From assembly GCA_035610835.1 (NCBI GenBank), contig JAYJML010000181.1, forward strand, positions 1 to 64,000: a stretch of DNA of 64,000 nucleotides. The letters run 5' to 3'. The position numbers and the translations under genes were made by a program. The DNA is from Ophiura sarsii. Taxonomy: Eukaryota > Echinodermata > Ophiuroidea > Amphilepidida > Ophiuridae. Positions within the stretch are counted from its first letter, which is position 1. Each line of letters begins with the position of its first letter. Of this stretch, positions 55,683-64,000 are shown one piece after another. The notes under the pieces were generated by a model. The model did not search any database and was not told the DNA's origin. It saw nothing but the letters and a program-made list of their open reading frames with translations.

Positions 55683-56620
55683 CCCCTGGAATTCCTGTAG
55701 GATTGTGTCAATCCTTAAAATTTGAAAAAGATTTTTGGTGTACTTTCATTTACTACACACAATGCCAAAAATTATGGACAATTTATTTGAGGGTGAAATT
55801 TTTCCTCAAATGTTGTAATAATTTCAAAACAGTAATTTCAAACAATCCTTGAATGTTGGAAGAAACAAGTGCCTTGCCTGAAAATATCACATACTCTATT
55901 AATAATATAGTGTTTATTACTTTTCCAACAAATGATAATAAACAATTTATATACTGGCTCTCCCTATTTGTAGACACTCTCTACTGTTGTAAATACACTG
56001 TGGTAATAAACATGAAGTGTCATCCAAATTTGGGTGACTTGAAAGAGTCATATTGAAATAGCGTCCATTATTTTAGCACTAACATCAAATATTCATCGTC
56101 CTTTGACTGCAATGTTCTTGATACATTTTATATTATATGTACTTCAATGTACACCTTGTACATCTGTGTACATTCTGTAGTGTTGTATGGCACACTTGAA
56201 GTGAAGTGAAGCGAAGCGAAGCTTAATTTGCAAATGTCCATAGAAAACTGAAGCGAAGTGAAGCGAAGCTACTTGCAATTGTTCTTTAACAACTGAAGCG
56301 AAGCGAAGCTACTTGCAAATGTTCTTAATGAGAACTGCTACAACTGAAGCGAAGCGAAGCTACTTGTAAATGTTCGTAGGAAAATGTAGTTGAAGCGAAG
56401 CCATAGATGCACTCGTATAAATTTGCAAATGTCCATAGAAAACTGTGTGCCATACATAAACATTTTCACAGATGCTTTTTATACTTTGACAATGCTTAAC
56501 TACACATAATATTTTAACAACTGCAATAGCCCAGCTTGAGAAGTAAATATTACTTAACTACAATTGGCCTAAGCATGTTAAATATCCTTTTGTTTATATA
56601 ATGAACAAACCAGAGATATT
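55683..56620 (-). repeat. Gypsy 3' non-coding region with GAAGCGAAGC array
   Basis: Between the pol stop and the 3' LTR. Positions about 56190-56405 carry five irregular units of (GAAGCGAAGC) joined to CTACTTGCAAATGTTCT-like spacers. The 21-bp stretch at 56459-56479 occurs inverted at 61664-61684 in the 5' leader. A short purine run AGGGG on the minus strand abuts the LTR as a weak polypurine tract. Confidence 0.8.
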
Positions 56621-59600
56621 TTATCTCCTACTTAAAGCATCAGCATTACCATTTGAAACTCCCTTTCTATATTCTACATGGAAAGTGAACTGCTGTAAAA
56701 GTAATGACCATCTCATTAGCCTGTTGTGTGTAGCACGTGTGCTTTCAAGCCATTTTAAAGCTTGGTGATCTGTGATCACTGTAAACTTTTGTCCAAAAAG
56801 GTAATACCTAAGTTTGTCTATTGACCATACAATTGCCAAACATTCCTTCTCTGGAACAGAGTAATTAACCTCATTTGGTTTTAGCTTCCTGCTCAAGTAC
56901 ACAACTGGGTGTTCTTGGCACTGATCATCTAATTGACTCAAAACACCCCCAATTCCAAATTTAGATGCATCTGTTTGCACTAGGAATGGTTTTGTGAAGT
57001 CTGGTGTGGCTAATATTGGTTTACTAGTTAGACTTGCTTTGAGCTGCTCAAATGCTTGTTTACATTCTTGAGTCCAAACAACTGTGTTTGGTTCCGTCTT
57101 TTTGGTAAGGTCTATTAACGGCTTAGCAATTTCAGCATATTTTGGGACAAATTTTCGGTAATAACCTGTCAAGCCGAGATATGCTCGTACATTTTTCTTA
57201 GTTATGGGAGTAGGAAATTTTTCCACAGACTCAACCTTATCCATCATGGGTTCAATGTGCTTGTTCCCAACAGTATGGCCTAAGTAAGTAACTTTCTGAA
57301 ATGCTATCTTTGACTTAGTTGGTTTGATTGTCAAACCTGCACCTTGAATTTTACCTAGAACAATATCTAAGTGTGTCAGGTGGTCTTCCCAAGTTTTTGA
57401 GAAGATACATATATCATCTATGTACTGCCTACAAAATTCAGAACACTCTTTCAACACTGTATCAACTAGTTTCTGAAATGTCGCACTACTATTTTGCATT
57501 CCAAATGGCATGACGTTGTACTGATACTGACCAAAAGGTGTGATGAATGCAGATTTTGCTTTTGATATTTTGTCCAAGGGAACCTGATAAATCCCTTTGG
57601 TTAGATCAAATGTTGTAATATAGGCACCTTTTGCTACTTCATCGAGAATTTGATCAACTCTTGGAATACAATATGGGTCGAATTCTGTGACCTTATTCAG
57701 CGCCCTATAATCTGTACACAAACGAATATCACCATTTGTTTTGGCGACAACAACTATGGGTGAAGCATATGCACTAGTTGTAGGCTCAATTATCCCTAAC
57801 TTTAGCATACCGTCTATTTCATCTTTTACTTTCTGTTTAAGTGTGTACGGTGTTCTATAGGCCCGTTGCCTAATTGGTGTCTCACTTGTTGTCTTTACTG
57901 TGTGACTGATTACATTGGTTTTTCCTGGCACATCAGAAAAAACTTTGCTATGCGCACAAAGTACAGTGGAAATTTCTTGTTTCTGTATTTCTGATACTGA
58001 TTCACAGATTTTTGTATCTTTCCATGTCTGAGTTTGAGTGTATTTTAGATCAATGTCATCTCCTAGAAATTGTTTTTCGAGATCATTGTCCTCATCTTGA
58101 CCGACATTTTCTGAGCCTATTTCCTGTACAACCCCAGTCACATAGTAACAATCTGATATTTTGTCTTCATGGTCCCTGCTATACCATTTTTTACAAAGAT
58201 TGGCATGCAGTACTCTTTTTGACTTTCTCTTGTCTGGCATTAAGATTTCATAGTTGGAATCTCCAACTTTCTTAGTAATTTTGTAGGGTCCTTGCCATTT
58301 TGAATCTAGTTTTCCTGCGCCTACAGGCATAACAACTAAGACTTCCTCCCCTACTTGATATGTCCTATCATGAGCATTTTTGTCATAGTGACATTTCATT
58401 TTCTCTTGACTGATCAACTTTTTTTCTCTGGCACTTGCCATCCATCGCGTCAAGTTTGCTGTCATTTTTAGGAGATGCTCCGCAATATCTGTGGGCACTT
58501 TTGTTGTAGTTAACCAATTTTCTTTGATCAAACTCAATGGACCCCGTACTACCCTTCCATACAGCAAGTGAAAAGGAGAGTATCCTGTGGATACACACGG
58601 TACCTCCCTATAGGCAAAAAGAAATAAAGGTATTTGATCATCCCAATTTTCTTTCTGTTCCTCTGTCAATGACTTGATCATGAGCTTCAATGTACCATGG
58701 AATCTGTCATCAAGCCCATTCATTTGTTGGTGGTATGGTGTTGTGGGAATTTGTTGAATTCCTAATTTTGAGCACATTTCAGTTATTATTTTAGACAAAA
58801 AATGTGTACCCATGTCATGAATAATTTCTGACGGTAGACCTACTTTCGAGAACACAGTTATCAGCGCATTAGCCACAGTAGTGGCTCTCTGATCTGGTAA
58901 CGGAATAGCTTCGGGATACCGTGTAGCATAGTCTGTTACAGTCAACATGCATGTGTTACCTTTTTCAGTGACCGGCAGCGGACCCACGATATCGATGCCC
59001 ACTCTCTTGAAAGGAATGTCAATTACTGGCATCGGTTTCAATGGTTGTTTATTCTTGATTTTTGTCTTGTCATTGTACTGGCATTCTTTGCAGCTTTGGC
59101 AGTATTTTCTAACTTCATCAAAGATACCTGGCCAAAAGAAATGACTAGTAATTCTGTCTGTAGTTTTTCTTACTCCCATATGACCTGCCTTGTCATGAGC
59201 TATGCAAATTATTTGCTGCCTATATTTCTTTGGAACTACAATTTGCTCCTCTGACTGTCTTTCTTGTTTACTTTTAGGGACCCACTTTCTCATTAGGATT
59301 CCAGCACGCTTGTAAAAACAAGTATTGTGATTTATGATGTCACTTTCTGTGACTATACTTTCTCTAACACCTTGCAATGTGTCATCATCATTTTGTAACG
59401 GCATTAAAGTTTCCATGTCACTGTGCAGTACATTTTCTTCTTTGTCACGTTTAGTTTTCTTCTTGACCACTTTTGTCTGCTCATTTTCTTGTGGTACATG
59501 TACTTTTTCTTTACTCTGTACCTTAGGATTCACATAATTTTGTAAATTTGCCTCACCCTGTACAAAACTATCAATTTCTTTAGATTTCTGCGCCCTAGTC

Positions 59601-60478
59601 ATTATCATGATGGGTTTCGCATTAATCCAGTCTGCCCAAGAATCGATATCTTGACCTAGTAGAACATCGTGCGTAATGCCTTCTAGTACAGCTACCGTGA
59701 ATGTACCAGATACTACTTCACAATCGATATGTACTGTAGCTAGTGGCGCACTAATGATGCCGTTTATGCCTCGCAATGAAATGTATTTGCCTGGCACATA
59801 ACAATTGTTTGGAACATATTTAGCTTGTACAGCTGTATGCTCACACCCAGAATCCCTGAATATTTCCACACCTTTACCCTCAACGGTACCATTCACAAGA
59901 AATATGTGTTTTGGATCCTCAACCTGATTTTGAGCATTTTGTGTCTGTGGCACTTCACATCTATACATACCAGTACTTGATGTATTTTTTTCACCACTTT
60001 TTGCCCCCCGACTATCACCATTGTAACCACCACGTTTTGCTCCCCTACTATCACCATTGTAACCACCACGTTTTGCTCCCTGACTATCACTATTTTTGTA
60101 AAAATCTGGTTTGTGTGATGCATTTTGTGGTCTTCCATTGTTACCTTTTCTGTACACCCCATTGGCTACAGATCCGTGTGGTTGGGAATTTTGATACTGT
60201 TTTGGTTGCCGTTGACTCATTTGATTTTGTCTATGGCCTTGATTTCGCTTCCAGTACTCATCCCTATGACTTGCAAATTTTTCAGCCTCTTTTGCCAATT
60301 CATTTATGTCAACAACATCCTTATCCAGCAAATGTTTTTTCATGTCACCAGGTATTTTCTTCAAAATCTGCTCCCTTATCATTAGATTTGAAATGCCTTC
60401 TGCATCATCTGATTTGATGGCAGAATACTTGATCCAGCAATCATAGTTATGTTTAAGCTTATGAATGAATGCTGTCAC
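56621..60478 (-). CDS. pol: Gypsy Gag C-terminus and Pol polyprotein (PR-IN-RT-RH)
   Basis: The 1285-codon frame starts inside gag; the first methionine is not a true start. Residues 1-170 finish Gag and include three DSRGAKRGGYNG-type 12-residue repeats. The protease has DSG at 209-211 and DVLLGQDI at about 271. Integrase spans about 415-760, with a zinc finger (H428, H433, C460, C463) and catalytic-type D496 and D555. Where the third catalytic residue should be, 35 residues after D555, there is D591 in GLDDRFHG instead of glutamate. RT follows at about 880-1060 with TTFDLTKG and the YIDD box at 1019-1022. RNase H lies at about 1160-1285 (TDAS, E1212, TDHQ). No stops interrupt it. It would copy and integrate the element, but the E-to-D change may impair integration. 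Confidence 0.92.
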   Translation of the reverse strand: MTAFIHKLKHNYDCWIKYSAIKSDDAEGISNLMIREQILKKIPGDMKKHLLDKDVVDINELAKEAEKFASHRDEYWKRNQGHRQNQMSQRQPKQYQNSQPHGSVANGVYRKGNNGRPQNASHKPDFYKNSDSQGAKRGGYNGDSRGAKRGGYNGDSRGAKSGEKNTSSTGMYRCEVPQTQNAQNQVEDPKHIFLVNGTVEGKGVEIFRDSGCEHTAVQAKYVPNNCYVPGKYISLRGINGIISAPLATVHIDCEVVSGTFTVAVLEGITHDVLLGQDIDSWADWINAKPIMIMTRAQKSKEIDSFVQGEANLQNYVNPKVQSKEKVHVPQENEQTKVVKKKTKRDKEENVLHSDMETLMPLQNDDDTLQGVRESIVTESDIINHNTCFYKRAGILMRKWVPKSKQERQSEEQIVVPKKYRQQIICIAHDKAGHMGVRKTTDRITSHFFWPGIFDEVRKYCQSCKECQYNDKTKIKNKQPLKPMPVIDIPFKRVGIDIVGPLPVTEKGNTCMLTVTDYATRYPEAIPLPDQRATTVANALITVFSKVGLPSEIIHDMGTHFLSKIITEMCSKLGIQQIPTTPYHQQMNGLDDRFHGTLKLMIKSLTEEQKENWDDQIPLFLFAYREVPCVSTGYSPFHLLYGRVVRGPLSLIKENWLTTTKVPTDIAEHLLKMTANLTRWMASAREKKLISQEKMKCHYDKNAHDRTYQVGEEVLVVMPVGAGKLDSKWQGPYKITKKVGDSNYEILMPDKRKSKRVLHANLCKKWYSRDHEDKISDCYYVTGVVQEIGSENVGQDEDNDLEKQFLGDDIDLKYTQTQTWKDTKICESVSEIQKQEISTVLCAHSKVFSDVPGKTNVISHTVKTTSETPIRQRAYRTPYTLKQKVKDEIDGMLKLGIIEPTTSAYASPIVVVAKTNGDIRLCTDYRALNKVTEFDPYCIPRVDQILDEVAKGAYITTFDLTKGIYQVPLDKISKAKSAFITPFGQYQYNVMPFGMQNSSATFQKLVDTVLKECSEFCRQYIDDICIFSKTWEDHLTHLDIVLGKIQGAGLTIKPTKSKIAFQKVTYLGHTVGNKHIEPMMDKVESVEKFPTPITKKNVRAYLGLTGYYRKFVPKYAEIAKPLIDLTKKTEPNTVVWTQECKQAFEQLKASLTSKPILATPDFTKPFLVQTDASKFGIGGVLSQLDDQCQEHPVVYLSRKLKPNEVNYSVPEKECLAIVWSIDKLRYYLFGQKFTVITDHQALKWLESTRATHNRLMRWSLLLQQFTFHVEYRKGVSNGNADALSRR

Positions 60479-60518
60479 ACTTTCATTTTCACCCTTGGAT
60501 GCATTTCTAAACTGTTGC

Positions 60519-61328
60519 CTATAAGCTTGGTGTCAATTGAAACGCCATAAGAATTGTGGTTTTCAAGGTTTCATAATCATGATCGGGATCTAGAATTGTG
60601 TTTTGTGCATCCCTTGCCTTGCCTACAAAACATTGCGACAACCTTCGCACCCACGAACTTCTATCCCAACTTTCACGTACAGCATGGATCTCAAAAGCAG
60701 TGAAAAATGAGTCCGCGTTTTGACCATCGCCAAGTCTTAGAGTGTATCTATCTAATTTTGGTGCACCCCCCATATTACTACTTGTTTCACTGTTTGACAC
60801 CTCTTGCTGAACGTCTAATTTTTTCATCTCAATTCTTTCCATGATCTCGAGCTCTTTTTGTTTCATTTCCCGGTCTTCTTTTTCTTTACTTTCCTGTTTT
60901 TCGAGCAGCAGTTTTTGCATTTCTCTTTCTTTTTCTCTTTCTTTTCCACGTTCTTCTGCTTCGCGCTCATCTTTTTGCTTTTGGTATTCTAACCTAGCTA
61001 TTTTCTCGTCTCTCTCTTCTTTATCTTTTTGTTTTTGGTACTCTAACCTAGATATTTGCTCGTCTCTCTCTTCTTTATCTTTTTGTTTTTGGTACTCTAA
61101 CCTAGATATTTGCTCGTCTCTCTCTTCTTTATCTTTTTGTTTTTGGTACTCGAGCTTTGCCACTTCAAGCTCTAATTGTTTGATTTGTACCAAGTTATTT
61201 TCGGCCAAGTTTTGAATAGAAGGATTTTCAACCGCGGCATTTTCGGGTTCCTGATCATTTGGTTCCAACATTTTGTCAGTTTTGTTAGCTTTGATGTGCG
61301 AACGCAGAACGCGATCAGTACCGGACAT
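60519..61328 (-). CDS. gag: Gypsy Gag N-terminal part with coiled-coil repeats
   Basis: 269 codons from ATG at 61328. After an acidic start, residues about 58-175 are a highly charged coiled coil with three near-identical 18-residue repeats (LEYQKQKDKEERDEQISR) and a fourth diverged one, encoded by a 54-bp tandem repeat. A capsid-like region follows (DRYTLRLGDGQNADSFFTAF, RRLSQCFVGKARDAQ). The frame stops at 60519 inside the capsid domain, and the remainder continues in the next frame from about 60525, so a frameshift splits Gag. No slippery sequence is visible there, so I read it as a mutation rather than programmed frameshifting. Confidence 0.85.
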   Translation of the reverse strand: MSGTDRVLRSHIKANKTDKMLEPNDQEPENAAVENPSIQNLAENNLVQIKQLELEVAKLEYQKQKDKEERDEQISRLEYQKQKDKEERDEQISRLEYQKQKDKEERDEKIARLEYQKQKDEREAEERGKEREKEREMQKLLLEKQESKEKEDREMKQKELEIMERIEMKKLDVQQEVSNSETSSNMGGAPKLDRYTLRLGDGQNADSFFTAFEIHAVRESWDRSSWVRRLSQCFVGKARDAQNTILDPDHDYETLKTTILMAFQLTPSL

Positions 61329-61928
61329 GAAATTTGCTTAGCCTAGGCCAAAGTTTAGTACCAATCCTTTATTCATAGCCTATACCCAATATACCTGATT
61401 TTACTTGAGTAGTCTGACTCACAATACCCTAGACATGCATGTAGGCCTATAGGCCTGCCAATTTATACCATACATGTAATTATTACATGAGGATGTAGTT
61501 TACGCAGAATATCGCGCGCATGTGCATGTCCAAGAGGTTATGAATCACACAATTACTATACTAGCAAATTAAATTGTAAAGGCCTTACATTTATAGAAAG
61601 GCTCCATGCTGGGCTAATTTTACTAGGCCTTAAACATCAATACAATAGAATACACAATTTTTGAAAAGCATCTGTGAAAATGTTCACACTACCATGTATA
61701 AAACCATTGCATGCATTGAAAGCCTGCCTTCTCCTCACATCACGATGTCAGTAGTAGTAGCATAGCCCTATCTCGGTACCGGGTATACACAATTGTGTAC
61801 AAAAGTTGTAGCGTCAACAAACTCACTAAAGTAAAGGCTGCTGAATTCGGCGATTTCTTCACCAGTCTTATTCTAACGGCGATCACGGGTGTTTATTGAA
61901 ACATCGAAAAGAACACCGCTGCCAACCA
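61329..61928 (-). promoter_or_regulatory. Gypsy 5' leader with primer binding site
   Basis: About 600 bp between the 5' LTR and gag. Immediately next to the LTR, 61916-61928 reads CCGCTGCCAACCA on the plus strand, equal to a tRNA 3' end with CCA. On the element's strand this is TGGTTGGCAGCGG, a standard primer binding site. I cannot say which tRNA. 61664-61684 is the inverted partner of 56459-56479. Confidence 0.8.
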
Positions 61929-62454
61929 TGTGACGATGCTAGCGTTGTGAATATGCTAGCGTAGCGTTTAATTATTGTTATTCTTGTTGTGGTAGCGTAA
62001 ATTAAGCTTACTGCGTAAATTAAGCTTACTGCCTAAAATTTACCTTGGCTTTGCGTTGCGTATTTATTACGCCTGTTTCTTGAAGATCTTCACTCGTTTG
62101 AAACACAAGATGTTTACGTTTGGTCAACTAGGGTTTATATATTTGATCCCTTGTCGTTTTATTTATCAACTTCTTACTTATAACAAACGATTGTGTCGAT
62201 TTAATATGTGACAATTTCCCCGACGATACCGTTCCAAAACAGGCACGCAGGAAAAAAAGAGCGAATTCTCCTCCCAATCGCCCAGGTAAGCCCGCATGTA
62301 GTTTCAGCCTTCTGATTGGCTAAGAGTTGCGCTCATGTAGTTTCGGCCTTCTGATTGGCCAAGACTTATGTGACGTACTCGTGAAACTACTTGTGGCACC
62401 AATGTCAACCATTAGGGGTGAGCAATTGTGTATTATTATACTGACTTCCTCACA
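61929..62454 (-). repeat. 5' LTR of the Gypsy element
   Basis: 526 bp. Identical to the 3' LTR except for a tandem duplication of an 18-bp unit (GTAAATTAAGCTTACTGC), one extra A in a homopolymer and one A/C difference near 62397. The twin CCAAT boxes, TATA box (about 62133) and AATAAA signal place the likely transcription start near 62105 on the minus strand. Confidence 0.92.
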
Positions 62455-63267
62455 CTTTACATTATAAGACCATCGTATACAGTATATAGTATTAGAACTA
62501 TATTTTATTCTCTAAATACAAATCTGATGTTGGTTTGTATACAGGGTGAGTCAAAATATTCAGGTCCCGTTTTTAGAAAATCACGACAAATACTTTTGTT
62601 AAAAATTAACCAATGTCTTCATTGCATATATGAGTACACTAGCTACTTCTTTATACTTGAATTTATACATGAAAGTGTTCCAAATATACCCCATTGTCCA
62701 TTGTAGGCATTGTGAATACCAACACGCCATTGATTGACATTTCAAAATGCGTGAGTAAAACTTTTGCATTCATAGAGGTACCTTGGAAAAGTGCACATAT
62801 CTCCCGTTTGAAATGACCAATTTGAATTAAATGAAATTCAAGTTATAGCTGACAATGCGTTCGGTGCATATTAATAAATTATATTATTTTTATGCATATT
62901 AGCTGGTTTAAAATATCGGTTGGGCCCGCTGATACTAGGGGAGAGCCTTGCTTTTATTTTGAAATAGGATTGCGTACAAGTAGTGTAATAGTCAGTGTCA
63001 TAATGCTATGGTCAACTCCATTCTATGCGTGCGAACTTGTGTGCATTCGTATGTGCGTAAACCCAGAGGTGCGTACCGGACACATTCAAAAAATGACCGC
63101 GCGTCAATCGTGATATCGTCACGCACGTTAGTTAGCACATTTCAGGCATCTGGACGCAGCTCCGCGAACAACGACGAAACATGCTCGTGTGAAATAGCTT
63201 GAATTTAGTAATATGTCATTATACCATTATGACAGTGATTATAGACAGTGAAGCTAGCAGTTAGCAT
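62455..63267. other. Non-coding; foldback edge and mariner-type terminus
   Basis: 62460-62515 (ATAAGACCATCGT...TATTTTATTCTC) is the other half of the hairpin whose first half lies at 55127-55170; the Gypsy element separates them. At about 62540 TACAGGGTGAGTCAAAATAT looks like a Tc1/mariner left end. Its partner was not found. No gene seen. Confidence 0.55.
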
Positions 63268-63520
63268 TTGCGCAAACGCGACACGCAACGCGATACCACG
63301 GTATGATTACGCGGCAGTACGCGCAACGCACAATGTTGTTCAATTCTAGTGGCATTTATGAGCCAAATCTGAGAGGTTATTTGCTGTTTTTGGAGCAAAT
63401 TGTTAACCAATTTCACTGGAATAAACTTTAACACACCGTTATTTCCTCGATATTGCATGCAATTTATGCGCCACTTTGATCAAAACTAACGGAGACATAA
63501 GGATAACAAACACACACAAC
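63268..63520 (+). repeat. Dispersed repeat, second copy of 36665-36930
   Basis: Same order of conserved blocks as the 36665 copy (see there), with a few small deletions. Confidence 0.85.
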
Positions 63521-63583
63521 CCCACACAGATTTATAGTAAGATGCTCGCAGCAGCAATGAACATGATGAGTTCAGCACTCATT

Positions 63584-63610
63584 CAGTGGCGTACCCAGCT
63601 TTTGGAAACT

Positions 63611-63641
<31 letters not shown>

Positions 63642-64000
63642 TAGTTACGAAAGTCATGATGTACCGACAAAAAAATCGCAGAAATGACCCAATTTTCTTC
63701 TTCTCGTCAGTAGCTGAAATATTGAAAAGTGGGGGTAGCGATGACATTGTCAACAATAGCTGAAAAAATTCGCCTGGTAGAAATCGCAAATCTACCCAGT
63801 CAGAAGTCAAGGCATGAAAATACCGTCTATTTTGTTCGCCCCGGCCGCCAGTGAAGTGAGATTTCAAAATAAACAAATAGAAATCGGATCATTTACAACT
63901 CGCGATTGTGAAGGATTGCCTCCATCAATTTTTGATCATCTTAGGCTCATTTTGAAGGGGAAGTCCTATTTATGTAAGATGTCATTTCCGATTTAATAAA
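63584..64000 (+). mobile_element. hAT-type terminus with 30-nt poly(G), runs off the window
   Basis: CAGTGGCGTACCCAGC is one base from the hAT terminus at 3895 and is followed by 30 uninterrupted G (63611-63640). The remainder to the end of the window has only chance ORFs. The other end would lie outside. Confidence 0.6.

Larger units (their letters stand above)
55176..62454 (-). mobile_element. Near-complete young Ty3/Gypsy element, Gmr1-like order
   Basis: LTRs at 55176-55682 and 61929-62454 begin TGTGA and end TCACA, and are flanked by a perfect 5-bp duplication CTTTA (55171-55175 and 62455-62459). A primer binding site (61916-61928) and one gag and one pol frame lie between them on the minus strand. 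The pol order is protease, integrase, RT, RNase H, which is unlike most Gypsy elements and is described for the Gmr1 group. The LTRs differ by one substitution, one homopolymer base and one 18-bp duplication, so the insertion is young. One frameshift in gag is visible. Confidence 0.93.

Noticed and set aside
59911..60417. 168-codon plus-strand ORF
   Set aside because: Antisense of the Gag-Pol repeats of the Gypsy element.
60519..60530. Programmed frameshifting between the two Gypsy frames
   Set aside because: The break lies inside the Gag capsid region, not at a Gag/Pol border, and no slippery heptamer is visible. A simple indel is more likely.

Overview
The window reads as repeat-dense genomic DNA from an animal, most likely a marine invertebrate deuterostome such as an echinoderm. 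I cannot name the species. The evidence is AT-rich DNA with spliced, phase-1 metazoan receptor exons, tRNA-derived SINEs, and a Ty3/Gypsy element with integrase encoded ahead of reverse transcriptase. That domain order is known as the Gmr1-like clade of deuterostomes. There is no bacterial gene organisation.

Positions 2370-23011 (+ strand) hold the only host gene I can support: the 3' part of a single-pass membrane receptor. A fibronectin type III exon (2370-2660) is followed by a transmembrane exon (3443-3568) and a tail built from very small exons (10301, 10748, 18088, 20844, 21504, 22919). Almost every tail exon carries one Yxx[V/L] motif, and one exon is duplicated. Its introns have collected an intact autonomous hAT transposon (3895-7830), a mariner-like remnant, a LINE, a 1.8-kb hAT-like element and several MITEs.

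Positions 23.6-34.9 kb are a MITE and foldback cluster, a 14-bp minisatellite (28404-28915) and a degenerate short-repeat array (about 29030-33680). Later insertions split that array: a foldback, a LINE with a 10-bp target-site duplication, and a SINE. A second LINE lies at 33839-34827.

Positions 36.9-42.6 kb carry a decayed tyrosine-recombinase (Ngaro/DIRS-like) retroelement on the minus strand. Its order is gag, RT-RNase H, recombinase, SGNH-hydrolase-like ORF. A Penelope-like fragment (37709-38889, 11-bp duplications) is inserted right after the recombinase stop. The fragment's 3' region contains two copies matching the metazoan histone-mRNA 3' stem-loop, a third related hairpin, and a hammerhead-like core. 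This is the most unusual signal I found.

Positions 42.9-55.2 kb hold no recognisable gene. They contain a mariner-like inverted-repeat element, a 3-kb terminal-inverted-repeat element with an internal tandem array, a TTAA-flanked MITE and a complex foldback. Positions 55176-62454 are a nearly complete young Gypsy element on the minus strand with LTRs differing by one substitution, inserted in the foldback. The right edge repeats a block also found at 36.7 kb and ends in another hAT-type terminus. Mobile-element calls rest on direct boundary evidence (duplications, inverted ends, motifs). Functional statements about the host receptor are inference.
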